Positions 54,237-64,000 of a DNA stretch of 64,000 nucleotides are shown piece after piece. Source of the DNA: Flavobacterium sp. 245 (GTDB lineage: Bacteria > Bacteroidota > Bacteroidia > Flavobacteriales > Flavobacteriaceae); the NCBI RefSeq assembly GCF_004362055.1, contig NZ_SNXB01000004.1, positions 400,412 through 464,411 of the forward strand, given 5' to 3'. Below the pieces are notes generated by a model. It did no database searches, was not told the DNA's origin, and worked only from the letters and a program-made list of their open reading frames with translations. The first letter of the stretch is position 1. Each line of letters opens with the position of its first letter. A program made the position numbers and the translations under genes.

Positions 54237-55430
54237 TTAAGAAAGTGCAGCTTTAACTTGGTCAGCAGCTTCTTGGAATTGAACTGCAGATAAGATTGGC
54301 ATACCAGAATTGTCAATTAATTCTTTTGCAATTTCAGCATTTGTTCCTTGCAAACGAACGATAATTGGCACATTGATAGCGTCACCCATGTTTTTGTAAG
54401 CATCAACAACACCTTGAGCAACACGGTCACAACGAACGATTCCTCCAAAGATGTTAATCAAGATAGCTTTTACGTTTGGATCTTTCAAGATAATTCTGAA
54501 AGCAGTTTCAACACGTTTAGCATCAGCAGTTCCTCCTACGTCAAGGAAGTTAGCAGGCTCAAAACCAGCATATTTAATTAAATCCATAGTTGCCATTGCA
54601 AGACCAGCTCCGTTTACCATACATCCTACAGTACCGTCAAGATCTACATAGTTCAGACCTACTTCTTTAGCTTCAACTTCGATTGGATTCTCCTCACGGA
54701 TATCTCTCATTTCAGCATATTTTGGTTGTCTGTATAAAGCATTATCATCGATATTTACTTTAGCATCAACAGCCATAATTTTGTTGTCAGATGTTTTTAA
54801 AACAGGGTTGATTTCAAACATAGATGCATCAGAACCAACATAAGCGTTGTATAATGAATCGATGAATTTAACCATTTCTTTGAAAGCATTTCCAGAAAGA
54901 CCTAAGTTAAAGGCAATTCTTCTTGCTTGAAAACCTTGTAATCCTACATTAGGATCGATTTCTTCAGTAAAGATTAAGTGTGGCGTGTGCTCAGCAACTT
55001 CTTCGATATCCATTCCACCTTCAGTAGAATACATAATCATGTTACGTCCTGTACCTCTATTCAATAAAACAGAAACATAAAACTCAGAAGTTTCGCTTTC
55101 ACCAGGATAGTATACATCTTCAGCAACTAAAACTTTGTTTACTTTTTTACCTTCAGCAGAAGTTTGAGGTGTAATCAATTGCATTCCGATAATTTGTCCT
55201 GCAATTTCTTCAACTTGTTGAAGATTTTTAGCCAACTTAACTCCACCACCTTTTCCACGTCCACCTGCGTGAATTTGTGCTTTTATTACGTGCCATCCTG
55301 TACCAGTTTCGGCAGTTAATTGTTTTGCAGCAGCCACAGCTTCAACCGCATTATTAGCCACAATTCCGCGTTGAATGCGTACTCCGTAACTAGCTAAAAT
55401 TTCTTTTCCTTGATATTCGTGTATGTTCAT
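54237..55430 (-). CDS. sucC: Succinyl-CoA synthetase beta subunit
   Basis: 397 residues from ATG 55430 ([17 protein letters not shown]), the normal start; the frame extends to 55490 but passes over the promoter. [14 protein letters not shown] is in the ATP-grasp domain, [20 protein letters not shown] and [26 protein letters not shown] and [10 protein letters not shown] follow. It forms succinate with nucleotide triphosphate in the TCA cycle. sucD is not adjacent. Confidence 0.97.
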   Translation of the reverse strand: MNIHEYQGKEILASYGVRIQRGIVANNAVEAVAAAKQLTAETGTGWHVIKAQIHAGGRGKGGGVKLAKNLQQVEEIAGQIIGMQLITPQTSAEGKKVNKVLVAEDVYYPGESETSEFYVSVLLNRGTGRNMIMYSTEGGMDIEEVAEHTPHLIFTEEIDPNVGLQGFQARRIAFNLGLSGNAFKEMVKFIDSLYNAYVGSDASMFEINPVLKTSDNKIMAVDAKVNIDDNALYRQPKYAEMRDIREENPIEVEAKEVGLNYVDLDGTVGCMVNGAGLAMATMDLIKYAGFEPANFLDVGGTADAKRVETAFRIILKDPNVKAILINIFGGIVRCDRVAQGVVDAYKNMGDAINVPIIVRLQGTNAEIAKELIDNSGMPILSAVQFQEAADQVKAALS

Positions 55431-55478
55431 AATATAGAATTTGTCTGGTTCTGAATTTATTTCAGAATAAAAGTGCGA

Positions 55479-55486
55479 CAAAAGTA
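55479..55486 (-). promoter_or_regulatory. Promoter -7 box for sucC
   Basis: TACTTTTG on the minus strand matches TAnnTTTG, with a TTTA 19 bases upstream. Transcription would start near 55472, leaving a 40-base leader before ATG 55430 and excluding the upstream start. Confidence 0.6.
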
Positions 55487-55821
55487 GCAAAATTCAACTT
55501 AATAGTAAAATCTTTTTCCAATTAAAAAATGAGTCAATTTGTTATTAATTACAGATTCTTTTTCAAAGCAAATTAATCGTTAACGAATTGCATTGAAAAA
55601 GTTAACATAAAACCACTATATCGTTTGAGATTTAACAAAAAAACCTATTGAATTATGGGCCTGACGGCGATTTTTCCTAATATTATTTAAATGTTATTAT
55701 GATTTTATCATTTCGCAATGCCTAATATAATATTATTATCATTTAAGAAGCCTTTTTCTAATATTACAGTAAAAATGTAAGCTAAATGATAATTTCACTA
55801 CATTATGTTTAACGAAATCTC
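55487..55821. other. Divergent intergenic region between sucC and gltB
   Basis: No gene is seen. It holds the palindrome ATGAT-ttt-ATCAT (55699-55711) and repeated CCTAATATTATT / CCTAATATAATATT words, possible regulator sites for glutamate synthase. Confidence 0.4.
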
Positions 55822-55829
55822 TATTTTTG
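55822..55829 (+). promoter_or_regulatory. Promoter -7 box for gltB
   Basis: TATTTTTG matches TAnnTTTG and lies 17 bases before ATG 55847. It sits inside the reading frame that extends up to 55805, so that earlier start is not the real one. Confidence 0.55.
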
Positions 55830-55846
55830 TAGAAAAAATATCAAGA

Positions 55847-58800
55847 ATGAAAGTTAAAGAACAAGGGCTTTATCTGCCTGAATTTGAACACGACAATTGT
55901 GGTGCAGGATTTATTTGTAATTTGAATGGTATTAAGTCAAATGATATTATTCACAAAGCATTAGACATCTTAATTAAATTGGAACATCGTGGTGCCGTTA
56001 GTTCTGATGGAAGAACTGGAGACGGGGCTGGAATTTTATTCGACATCCCTCATAATTTTTTTAAGAAAGTTTGTGACTTTGAAATCCCTGAAACGCGTGA
56101 GTATGCAGTAGGAATGGTTTTTTTACCAAAAAGCAAAAACCAAGTTTCTTTTTGTATCAATGCATTTGAAGCAACTATCAAAGACCAAAACTTAAAGGTT
56201 TTAGGTTGGAGAGATGTACCTGTTGACGTTGAAAATTTAGGGCAAATTGCCGCAGAAAAAGAACCAACAGTTAAACAAGTTTTCGTTTCTAAAAACGGAC
56301 AGGATTTAACTGAACAAGAATTTAATGCAAAACTTTTTGCAGCTAGAAAAATTGCTGAACATGCCGTAAGAGGATCTAAAACCTCAGAAAGCCATATGTT
56401 TTATTTCTCTAGTTTATCGACAACTACCATAATATATAAAGGTCTATTGATGCCGGAAGACATCAGCCGATATTATGTTGACTTAAAAGATCCAGATTTA
56501 GTGACTCGTTTGGCGTTAGTTCACCAACGTTTCTCTACCAATACTTTCCCTTCTTGGGAACTTGCTCAACCGTTTAGATACATGTGTCATAATGGTGAGA
56601 TCAACACACTTCGTGGAAACGTAAGCCGCATGCGTGCTCGTGAAGAGCTTATGCAGAGCAAAGTTTTTGGCGATGATATCAAAAAATTATTCCCTATTAT
56701 CCTAGAAGGAAAATCAGATTCTGCTTCGATGGATATGGTTATTGAGCTTTTATTAATGACAGGCCGTTCTCTTCCAGAGGCAATGATGATGGTGGTTCCT
56801 GAAGCTTGGGAAAAACACCAGACAATGTCTGAAGAGAAAAGAGCTTTCTATGAATTCAACGCTTGTATCATGGAGCCTTGGGATGGTCCTGCTTCTATTC
56901 CGTTTACAGATGGTAACGTAATTGGTGCCTTATTAGACAGAAACGGATTGCGTCCTTCTCGTTATACTTTAACACATAGTGGGTTCGTAATCATGTCATC
57001 AGAAATTGGTGTACTAGATATCGATCCGGAAGATGTAATTCAACACGGTCGTTTAGAACCAGGAAAAATGTTCTTGGTTGATATGAACGAAGGTCGTATT
57101 ATCGAAGACGAGGAAGTTAAAAAAGCGATAGTTACAAAACGTCCTTATAAAGAATGGATCGATGCCAACTTATTGCCTTTAGCAAAAATTCCTTACACAA
57201 ACAACCCTACTCCTGTTGAAAAATTAGATTTCTTGACAAGACAGCGTTTGTTTGGTTACACTATTGAAGATTTAAAAACGATCATCAACCCAATGGGTAG
57301 CGACGGAGCCGAAGCAATCAGTTCTATGGGTAACGATACTCCTTTGGCAGTTTTATCAGATCAGCCACAGTTGTTGTACAATTACTTCAAACAATTATTT
57401 GCTCAGGTTACGAACCCGCCGTTGGATGGTATTCGTGAAGAAATTATTACTGATATCAGTTTAGCGATTGGTGGAGATTTCAATATTTTCGAAATTGAAT
57501 CAAAACAATGTAAAAAATTAAAAATCCAAAATCCGGTTATTTCTAACGAGGATTTGGATAAAATCAGAAATATCGATCACGCAGATTTCAAATCGGCTAC
57601 TATTTCTACTTTATATAAAATAGAAAAAGGAGTTAACGGTTTAGAGCGTGCGCTTGAGAAATGTGTTCAAGCGACTTTTAAAGCAGTTGAAGAAGGATGC
57701 AACATCATTATTTTATCTGATAGAGGTGTAAGTGAACAGTTCGCTCCAATTCCAATGTTATTGGCTTGTTCTTACATTCACCACTCTTTGAACATTTTAC
57801 AAGTTCGTTCTAAATTCGGAATCATAATCGAATCTGCTGAACCACGCGAACCTCATCATTTTGCTTTATTGTTCGGATATGGTGCAAGTGCGATTAACCC
57901 TTACATGGTAAACGAAATTATTCACGATCAGGTTGAAAAAGGTTTCATTACAAAAGTAAAAGCTGATTATGCAGTTGTAAACTACAACAAAGCGATTGCA
58001 AAAGGAATCGTGAAAATCATGAACAAAATTGGTATCTCTACATTACATTCGTATAGAGCCGCTCAGATTTTCGAGATTTTAGGTTTAAACAAAACATTTA
58101 CATCTAAATACTTCCCTTACACGCCATCAAGAATTGAAGGAATTGGTTTAATGGAAGTGGAGAAAGAAGTGAAGAAACGTTTCCAAAAAGCTTTCCCAAA
58201 TTCAAAAGTAGCAAGTTTGCTTTCTCTTGAAATTGGAGGTATTTACAGATGGAGACGTGGTGGCGAAAAACACATGTTTAACCCAACCACTATTTCTAAA
58301 TTACAACAGGCTGTTCGTTTAAACAGCCCAGAAAGTTATAAAGAATACTCAAATGCCGTTAATGAGCAAAGCTCAAACTTAATGACTATTAGAGGTTTAT
58401 TTGAATTCAACAACTTAGATCCAATTTCTATTGACGAAGTAGAACCTTGGACAGAAATTGTGAAGAAATTCAAAACGGGTGCAATGTCTTACGGATCTAT
58501 CAGTAGAGAAGCACACGAGAATTTAGCGATTGCAATGAACAGAATTGGCGGAAAAAGTAACTCTGGAGAAGGTGGAGAAGATCCAAAACGTTTCCAGAAA
58601 GAAATTAACGGAGATTCTAGAAACAGTGCCATTAAACAAGTTGCATCAGGACGTTTTGGTGTTTCGATCAACTATTTGACAAACGCTAAAGAAATCCAGA
58701 TTAAAATGGCTCAAGGTGCAAAACCTGGTGAAGGTGGACAGTTACCTGGAGAAAAAGTAGTGCCTTGGATTGCTGAAACTAGAAACTCTACGCCTTATGT

Positions 58801-60364
58801 AGGTTTGATTTCGCCTCCTCCTCACCATGATATTTACTCAATTGAAGATTTATCTCAGTTGATTTACGATTTGAAAAATGCAAACCGTGAAGCTCGTATC
58901 AACGTAAAATTAGTTTCTGAAGTTGGAGTTGGAACCATCGCTGCCGGTGTTGCTAAAGCAAAAGCTGACGTGATCTTAATTTCAGGTTATGACGGAGGAA
59001 CGGGAGCTGCACCATTAACATCTTTACAGCACACAGGTATTCCATGGGAACTTGGTTTAGCTGAAGCACAGCAAACTTTAATCTTAAACGACTTAAGAAG
59101 CCGTGTAGTTTTAGAATGTGACGGACAGTTAAAAACAGGTCGTGACGTTGCTATCGCAGCTTTATTAGGTGCAGAAGAATTCGGTTTCGCAACGGCGCCG
59201 CTTGTAGCTTCTGGATGTATCATGATGAGAGCTTGTCACTTAAATACTTGTCCGGTTGGTATTGCAACTCAGGATCCTGAATTGAGAAAAAACTTCAAAG
59301 GAACTCCAGAGCACGTAATCAACTTCATGTATTTTATTGCTGAGGAGTTAAGAGAAATCATGGCGCAGTTAGGTTTCAGAACTTTAAAAGAAATGGTGGG
59401 TCAGTCACAAAAATTAAATGTGAACAAAGCCATCAAACATTATAAAGCAAATGGTTTAGACTTATCATCAATTCTATACAAACCGGAAAAAGCGAAAACA
59501 GAGCCAAATCATAATACAACGACTCAAGATCACCAACTTGAAAATGTATTGGATTTTGACATCATTAAAGAAGCGATTCCGTCTATCTATAGAAAAGAAA
59601 AAACAAGAGTAACTTTTAAAATTAAAAATACAGACCGTTCTGTAGGTGCGATTTTGAGTAATGAAATCTCAAAAATCTACGGCGCGCAAGGATTACCTGA
59701 TGACACTATTTTAGTTGATTTTGAAGGTTCTGCCGGACAAAGTTTTGGTGCTTTTGCAACAAACGGATTGTCATTTAAAATTCACGGAAACTGTAATGAT
59801 TATTTAGGAAAAGGGCTGTCTGGAGGAAAACTAATTGTAAAAGTACCTCCTACTGCAACTTTCAAACCTGAAGACAATATCATTATTGGAAACGTTGCCC
59901 TTTACGGAGCTATTACCGGAGAGGCTTATATTAATGGAATGGCCGGAGAGCGTTTCTGCGTGAGAAATTCTGGAGCAACAGCAGTTGTTGAAGGAATTGG
60001 AGATCACGGATGCGAGTACATGACCGGTGGTACAGTAGTAGTTTTAGGAAAAACAGGAAGAAACTTCGCGGCTGGTATGAGCGGTGGTGTAGCTTATGTT
60101 TACGATCCAAATAAGAAATTCGACGCTACAGTTTGCAACATGGAAATGGTTGCATTCGATCCAATGGAAGAAGAGGACGTTACGAAACTAAGAAAACTGA
60201 TCAAAAATCATTCATTGTACACAAGCAGTCCATTAGCAAAAAGAATTTTAGCAGACTGGGAAAACCAACAACAGCACTTCGTAAAAGTAATGCCAACTGA
60301 TTACAAAAAAGCATTACAAAGAATTGCAGAAGAGAAAAAAATAGAAGAATTAATAGCTGATTAA
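55847..60364 (+). CDS. gltB: Glutamate synthase, large subunit
   Basis: 1505 residues from ATG 55847. The N-terminal glutamine amidotransferase domain has its nucleophile C18 (HDNCGAGF) after a short propeptide that must be removed. The central and synthase domains carry [39 protein letters not shown] and [15 protein letters not shown], and the 3Fe-4S cysteines in [17 protein letters not shown]-terminal GXGXG beta-helix domain (about 1290-1470) is present. It makes two glutamates from glutamine and 2-oxoglutarate, using the product of icd. gltD lies 98 bases downstream. Confidence 0.97.
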   Translation: MKVKEQGLYLPEFEHDNCGAGFICNLNGIKSNDIIHKALDILIKLEHRGAVSSDGRTGDGAGILFDIPHNFFKKVCDFEIPETREYAVGMVFLPKSKNQVSFCINAFEATIKDQNLKVLGWRDVPVDVENLGQIAAEKEPTVKQVFVSKNGQDLTEQEFNAKLFAARKIAEHAVRGSKTSESHMFYFSSLSTTTIIYKGLLMPEDISRYYVDLKDPDLVTRLALVHQRFSTNTFPSWELAQPFRYMCHNGEINTLRGNVSRMRAREELMQSKVFGDDIKKLFPIILEGKSDSASMDMVIELLLMTGRSLPEAMMMVVPEAWEKHQTMSEEKRAFYEFNACIMEPWDGPASIPFTDGNVIGALLDRNGLRPSRYTLTHSGFVIMSSEIGVLDIDPEDVIQHGRLEPGKMFLVDMNEGRIIEDEEVKKAIVTKRPYKEWIDANLLPLAKIPYTNNPTPVEKLDFLTRQRLFGYTIEDLKTIINPMGSDGAEAISSMGNDTPLAVLSDQPQLLYNYFKQLFAQVTNPPLDGIREEIITDISLAIGGDFNIFEIESKQCKKLKIQNPVISNEDLDKIRNIDHADFKSATISTLYKIEKGVNGLERALEKCVQATFKAVEEGCNIIILSDRGVSEQFAPIPMLLACSYIHHSLNILQVRSKFGIIIESAEPREPHHFALLFGYGASAINPYMVNEIIHDQVEKGFITKVKADYAVVNYNKAIAKGIVKIMNKIGISTLHSYRAAQIFEILGLNKTFTSKYFPYTPSRIEGIGLMEVEKEVKKRFQKAFPNSKVASLLSLEIGGIYRWRRGGEKHMFNPTTISKLQQAVRLNSPESYKEYSNAVNEQSSNLMTIRGLFEFNNLDPISIDEVEPWTEIVKKFKTGAMSYGSISREAHENLAIAMNRIGGKSNSGEGGEDPKRFQKEINGDSRNSAIKQVASGRFGVSINYLTNAKEIQIKMAQGAKPGEGGQLPGEKVVPWIAETRNSTPYVGLISPPPHHDIYSIEDLSQLIYDLKNANREARINVKLVSEVGVGTIAAGVAKAKADVILISGYDGGTGAAPLTSLQHTGIPWELGLAEAQQTLILNDLRSRVVLECDGQLKTGRDVAIAALLGAEEFGFATAPLVASGCIMMRACHLNTCPVGIATQDPELRKNFKGTPEHVINFMYFIAEELREIMAQLGFRTLKEMVGQSQKLNVNKAIKHYKANGLDLSSILYKPEKAKTEPNHNTTTQDHQLENVLDFDIIKEAIPSIYRKEKTRVTFKIKNTDRSVGAILSNEISKIYGAQGLPDDTILVDFEGSAGQSFGAFATNGLSFKIHGNCNDYLGKGLSGGKLIVKVPPTATFKPEDNIIIGNVALYGAITGEAYINGMAGERFCVRNSGATAVVEGIGDHGCEYMTGGTVVVLGKTGRNFAAGMSGGVAYVYDPNKKFDATVCNMEMVAFDPMEEEDVTKLRKLIKNHSLYTSSPLAKRILADWENQQQHFVKVMPTDYKKALQRIAEEKKIEELIAD

Positions 60365-60440
60365 AAAGGTTCTGAGGTACTAAGTTCCTGAGGTACTAAG
60401 TTTTGAGTTTTCAACTCACTTCTTACCTCTCACATCTCAC
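60365..60440. repeat. Word repeat between gltB and gltD
   Basis: TCTGAGGTACTAAGTT is followed by CCTGAGGTACTAAGTT, a 15-base direct duplication in the gap between gltB and gltD. No gene is seen. Confidence 0.55.
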
Positions 60441-60462
60441 AACTAAATCTAATTAAAATGTC

Positions 60463-61917
60463 ATGGGTAAAATAGGCGGATTTAAAGAATATAACAGAGC
60501 CGATGAAAGTAATTTAGCAGTAGCAGAACGTGTTTCGAACTACAACGAATTTACTATTCCGGTACCAAAAGATAAAATAAAAGAACAAGGATCAAGATGT
60601 ATGGACTGTGGAATTCCTTTTTGCCACAGTGGTTGTCCGTTAGGAAATTTAATTCCTGACTTCAACGACATGGTACATCAGGAAGAATGGCAGAGTGCAT
60701 TAGAGATTTTACAATCTACTAATAATTTTCCTGAATTCACTGGACGCTTATGCCCTGCTCCATGTGAGAAATCATGTGTATTAGGAATCATCAAAGATCC
60801 TGTTTCTATCGAAAACATCGAAAAAAGCATTATTGAAAGAGGTTTCGCCGAAGGATGGATCAAACCTCAACCACCAAAAACAAGAACTGGTAAAACCGTT
60901 GCTGTTATTGGTTCAGGTCCTGCTGGATTGGCGGCAGCGCAGCAATTAAACAGAGCTGGTCACACGGTTACTGTTTTTGAAAGAGACAACGCAATTGGAG
61001 GTTTACTACGTTACGGAATTCCGAATTTCAAATTAGAAAAAGGAATTATCGACAGACGTGTAGTGGTTCTTGAAGCAGAAGGAATCACTTTCAAAACAGA
61101 TGTAAACGTTGGTGTTAACTTCAGTGTTGAAGAATTAAACGCATTCGATTCTATCGTTTTATGTGGAGGAGCAACTGAAAGAAGAAGCTTGCCAACTAAA
61201 GGAATCGAAAGCAAAGGCGTTGTTCAGGCAATGGATTTCTTAACTCAACAAACTAAAGTTTTATTTGGAGAATCAATTCCAGATCAGATTAAAGCGACTG
61301 GTAAAGATGTAATCGTAATTGGTGGTGGAGACACAGGTTCTGACTGTATTGGAACTTCAAACAGACACGGAGCAAAATCGGTAACTAACTTTGAGATCTT
61401 ACCAAAACCTCCAGTTGGAAGAAGCGAGTCAACTCCTTGGCCTTTCTGGCCGTTGCAGTTAAAAACATCTTCTTCTCACGAAGAAGGATGCGACAGAAAC
61501 TGGTTAATCAATACTAAAGAATTCATTTCTAACGATAAAGGCGAATTAACTGGATTAAAAACCGTTGAAGTACAATGGAAAATGACTCCAGGTCAGCGTC
61601 CTGAATTAATCGAAAAAGAAGGTTCAGAAAAAATCTGGCCTTGCGATTTAGCTTTATTGGCTCTTGGATTTACAGGCCCAGAGAAAACGTTAAGCGAGCA
61701 ATTAGGAATCGAAACTGATATGAGAAGCAACTACAAGGCGCATAACTATCAAACAAACGTACCTCACATTTTCACCGCTGGTGATATGAGAAGAGGACAA
61801 TCATTAATCGTGTGGGCTATTTCAGAAGGTCGCGAAGCAGCAAGAGAGGTAGATTTATTCTTAATGGGTTCTACCAACCTGCCTACTAAAGGAAAAGGAG
61901 ATTTACCGAGTTTATAA
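60463..61917 (+). CDS. gltD: Glutamate synthase, small subunit
   Basis: 484 residues. N-terminal iron-sulfur cysteines CMDCGIPFCHSGCPLGNLIPDFND and CPAPCEKSCVLG, FAD fingerprint GSGPAGLAAAQQL, NADPH fingerprint GGGDTGSDCIG, and the C-terminal TAGDMRRGQSLIVWAISEGREAA. It passes electrons from NADPH to the large subunit. Full length; probably transcribed with gltB. Confidence 0.97.
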   Translation: MGKIGGFKEYNRADESNLAVAERVSNYNEFTIPVPKDKIKEQGSRCMDCGIPFCHSGCPLGNLIPDFNDMVHQEEWQSALEILQSTNNFPEFTGRLCPAPCEKSCVLGIIKDPVSIENIEKSIIERGFAEGWIKPQPPKTRTGKTVAVIGSGPAGLAAAQQLNRAGHTVTVFERDNAIGGLLRYGIPNFKLEKGIIDRRVVVLEAEGITFKTDVNVGVNFSVEELNAFDSIVLCGGATERRSLPTKGIESKGVVQAMDFLTQQTKVLFGESIPDQIKATGKDVIVIGGGDTGSDCIGTSNRHGAKSVTNFEILPKPPVGRSESTPWPFWPLQLKTSSSHEEGCDRNWLINTKEFISNDKGELTGLKTVEVQWKMTPGQRPELIEKEGSEKIWPCDLALLALGFTGPEKTLSEQLGIETDMRSNYKAHNYQTNVPHIFTAGDMRRGQSLIVWAISEGREAAREVDLFLMGSTNLPTKGKGDLPSL

Positions 61918-62012
61918 ATTTAAGACTCTAAGATGCTAAGGTTCTAAGATTCTAAGTTTTTTTCTTAGCATTTTATTTAATCTTTATTCCGATAAACAAC
62001 ATAACTACTAAT

Positions 62013-62049
62013 AAACCCTTGAATTTATATTCAGGGGTTTTGTTTTTTT
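62013..62049 (+). terminator. Terminator of the gltBD operon
   Basis: AAACCCTTGAA / TTCAGGGGTTT stem with a 7-base loop, followed by T-rich sequence. Confidence 0.75.
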
Positions 62050-62100
62050 CACGAATTGCACAAATTTCCACGAATTTATTTTCTGGCAGCTTCTAAATCA

Positions 62101-62190
62101 AACATAGCCTGCGGTTTCAACCGCGGGGACACAATATATAATTACGTCCATCCGCTACGTCTCCCGTGGTTGAAACCACGGGCTATGTTT
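62101..62190. repeat. GC-rich REP-like long palindrome
   Basis: ACATAGCC, then CGGTTTCAACCG, on the left is mirrored by CGTGGTTGAAACCACG, then GGCTATGT on the right. Each half also has its own small palindrome, so it is a nested BIME-like structure, clearly richer in G+C than its surroundings. Confidence 0.8.
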
Positions 62191-62466
62191 TAGGCATTTT
62201 ATGAAAAATTCAAAATTAAAAATTTGTGGAAATTTGTGTAATTAGTGGCAAACAAAATAATCTGCGCTAATAGGTTAAATCTGTGGCAAAAAAAAATCAA
62301 CAGCATTTAAGAATTAGTCAAATTCGTGAATTCGTGGCAAAAAAACTTAGTATCTTAGCATCTCAGAACCTTAGCATCTTAGAAAAAGGTTATAAAAATC
62401 CAAAACAAGCAAGTTTTTGTTTGAAATAAAACAATTTGTTATATTTTGTTATTTTTCTACAATTTA

Positions 62467-62497
62467 TTTGCTGATACACAAAAGAGTAATAACTTTG
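62467..62497 (+). promoter_or_regulatory. Consensus promoter of lysA
   Basis: TTTG at 62467-62470, 19 bases, then TAACTTTG at 62490-62497: the complete Bacteroidota -33/-7 promoter. It lies inside the reading frame that starts at 62446, so the true start is the ATG at 62515. Confidence 0.78.
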
Positions 62498-62514
62498 CCC
62501 AAAATGATTTAAAA

Positions 62515-63738
62515 ATGCAAGCAAAAGATTTACTGCAGTTAGCAGACCAATTTGGAAGTCCATTATATGTTTATGATGCCGAAAAAATCCAATCTCAGTA
62601 CAACAGGTTAACTAAAGCTTTCTCTAAGGTAGAAAACTTAAGAGTTAATTACGCCATGAAGGCATTGTCAAACGTTGCGATTCTTCAGTTATTAAAGAAC
62701 ATGGGGTCTGGCTTAGACACTGTATCAATTCAGGAAGTTCAATTAGGACTTCATGCTGGCTATGAACCCGAAAGAATTTTCTTTACACCAAACGGCGTTT
62801 CTCTTGAAGAAATCGAAGAAGTTGCCGCAATGGGTGTACAAATCAATATCGACAACTTATCTATTTTAGAGCAATTCGGAACAAAACATCCTCATATTCC
62901 AGTATGTATTCGTATCAATCCGCACGTAATGGCGGGTGGAAATGCAAATATTTCTGTAGGACATATTGATAGTAAATTCGGAATTTCTGTTCACCAGATT
63001 CCGCATATCTTGCGAATTGTTGAAAATACAAAAATGAGTATTGTTGGGATTCACATGCACACAGGATCTGATATTTTAGATATCGAAGTATTCTTGTATG
63101 CTGCTGAAATCTTATTTGACACAGCTAAACATTTCAAAGATTTACAATTCTTAGATTTCGGAAGCGGCTTCAAAGTGCCTTACAAAAAAGACGATATCGA
63201 AACAGATATTGAAGAATTAGGTAAAAAATTATCTAAAAGATTCAACGCTTTCTGTACAGAATACGGCAGAGATTTAACGTTGATTTTCGAACCAGGAAAA
63301 TTCTTGGTAAGTGAAGCAGGTCATTTCTTAGTAAAAGTAAACGTAGTAAAACAAACAACCTCAACAGTTTTTGCTGGAGTTGACAGTGGTTTCAACCACT
63401 TAATTCGTCCAATGTTATACGGATCTTCGCACCATATTGAAAACATCTCTAACCCAAAAGGAAAAGAGCGTTTTTACTCAGTTGTAGGATACATTTGCGA
63501 GACTGATACTTTCGCCAACAACCGTAGAATTCAAGAAATTACTGAGGGCGACATTTTATCTTTCAAAAATGCTGGAGCATATTGCTTCTCAATGTCTTCA
63601 AACTACAATTCAAGATACAAACCAGCCGAAGTTTTATGGATGAACGGTCAGGGAATCTTAATTCGCCAAGCTGAAACATTCGAAGATTTACTTAAAAATC
63701 AAATTCCGTTGCCACAAGAAGTTGCAGCAACAGTTTAA
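62515..63738 (+). CDS. lysA: Diaminopimelate decarboxylase
   Basis: 407 residues from ATG 62515. PLP lysine in VNYAMKALSN (K43 or nearby), FTPNGVSLEEIEE, RINPHVMAGGNANISVGHIDSKFGI, HMHTGSDI, FGSGFKVPYK, FEPGKFLVSEAGH and the dimer-contributed CETDTFANNR. It makes L-lysine from meso-diaminopimelate. Ends at a terminator. Confidence 0.97.
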   Translation: MQAKDLLQLADQFGSPLYVYDAEKIQSQYNRLTKAFSKVENLRVNYAMKALSNVAILQLLKNMGSGLDTVSIQEVQLGLHAGYEPERIFFTPNGVSLEEIEEVAAMGVQINIDNLSILEQFGTKHPHIPVCIRINPHVMAGGNANISVGHIDSKFGISVHQIPHILRIVENTKMSIVGIHMHTGSDILDIEVFLYAAEILFDTAKHFKDLQFLDFGSGFKVPYKKDDIETDIEELGKKLSKRFNAFCTEYGRDLTLIFEPGKFLVSEAGHFLVKVNVVKQTTSTVFAGVDSGFNHLIRPMLYGSSHHIENISNPKGKERFYSVVGYICETDTFANNRRIQEITEGDILSFKNAGAYCFSMSSNYNSRYKPAEVLWMNGQGILIRQAETFEDLLKNQIPLPQEVAATV

Positions 63739-63764
63739 AATAAAAAAAAAGAGAATATCTATTT

Positions 63765-63800
63765 AATCCCGTTTCTTAATTGAGGCGGGATTTTTTTTTT
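63765..63800 (+). terminator. Terminator of lysA
   Basis: AATCCCG / CGGGATT stem with a 14-base loop followed by T10. Confidence 0.85.
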
Positions 63801-64000
63801 GATTTTTAGACTTCTTAGACTTTAGACTTCTTAGACTTTTTAAAACTCATTGTCAGGCTGAGCGAAGTCGAAGCCCACGCGAAGTAACCCCAATCTTGTC
63901 ATTTCTGTAAAGGTTAGATAATTCGGTAACAAAATTTAACTTTAATAAATTTTGTTACGATGAGAAATAATAGTCAAGATTCGACTTTAGAGCGAAACTA
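63801..64000. other. Repeat remnants at the window end
   Basis: GACTTCTTAGACTTTAGACTTC words at 63805-63840, then a segment beginning GTCAGGCTGAGCGAAGTCGA (63852-63871), which resembles a dispersed Flavobacteria repeat. No gene is seen to the end of the window. Confidence 0.45.

Larger units (their letters stand above)
61918..62400. repeat. Repeat-rich intergenic region between gltD and lysA
   Basis: It has TCTAAGATGCTAAGGTTCTAAG words at the left and the complementary TTAGCATCTCAGAACCTTAGC words at the right (about 62350-62390), enclosing a terminator, a palindromic REP (62101-62190) and 'gtggcaaa' words. No gene is seen in the 528 bases. Confidence 0.6.

Noticed and set aside
55431..55490. 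Upstream start for sucC
   Set aside because: The 20 extra residues overlap the promoter, and MNIHEYQGK is the universal SucC start.
55805..55846. Upstream start for gltB
   Set aside because: It would place the start before the -7 box and lengthen the propeptide far beyond the usual size.
62446..62514. Upstream start for lysA
   Set aside because: It overlaps a full consensus promoter (62467-62497) and adds a tail not expected in LysA.

Overview
The window looks like chromosomal DNA of a Flavobacterium-like member of the Bacteroidota. The signs are an AT-rich composition, A-rich rather than Shine-Dalgarno leaders, repeated TAnnTTTG -7 promoter boxes, SusC/SusD and TonB-receptor/DUF4249 pairs, DUF3276, a monomeric isocitrate dehydrogenase and leucine dehydrogenase. 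No tRNA, rRNA or CRISPR array was seen.

Region by region. 1-13.7 kb is mostly core and housekeeping: nusB (cut by the window edge), leucine dehydrogenase, an ABC exporter, a PUR-like DUF3276 protein, several alpha/beta hydrolases, csaA, a thioredoxin-like protein, a Rnk/GreA-like factor with a long structured leader, a haem lipoprotein, a cyclophilin-FKBP fusion, an MFS carrier, a cupin and an archaemetzincin lipoprotein. 14.3-15.2 kb holds a RAYT-type (IS200-like Y1) transposase with a cluster of REP-like palindromes upstream of it. 15.8-24.7 kb carries trmD, rplS with a structured leader, icd, a TonB receptor/DUF4249 pair and thiN.

The most unusual part is 24.9-37.95 kb. A tyrosine recombinase is followed at once by about 14 small gene cassettes, all on the + strand. 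They are separated by imperfect palindromes of about 137 bp that behave like integron attC sites. Each cassette begins with a GTTnnnnn core, and its first 10-16 bases are complementary to the left end of the palindrome that closes that same cassette, as expected if a circular cassette is cut within its attC. An attI-like junction and a possible cassette promoter lie between the recombinase and cassette 1. The recombinase has Xer-like spacing and lacks the roughly 35-residue insertion of IntI integrases. The mismatches in the palindromes are mainly A.C on the top strand, which become G.T wobbles on the bottom strand; that would favour folding of the bottom strand. The array is fresh near the recombinase and decayed at its far end. 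Cargo is mostly unknown lipoproteins and membrane proteins, plus two SRPBCC proteins, a DJ-1/PfpI protein, a GNAT acetyltransferase and a possible HEPN-type protein.

38-64 kb returns to core genes: rlmF, uvrB, a dipeptide epimerase with a PLP enzyme, a SusC/SusD pair, a LytS/LytT-type two-component system, sucC, gltB-gltD and lysA. Several intergenic palindromes (REP-like, or built from short repeated words) are scattered through the window. All assignments come from reading the sequence; no database search was run.
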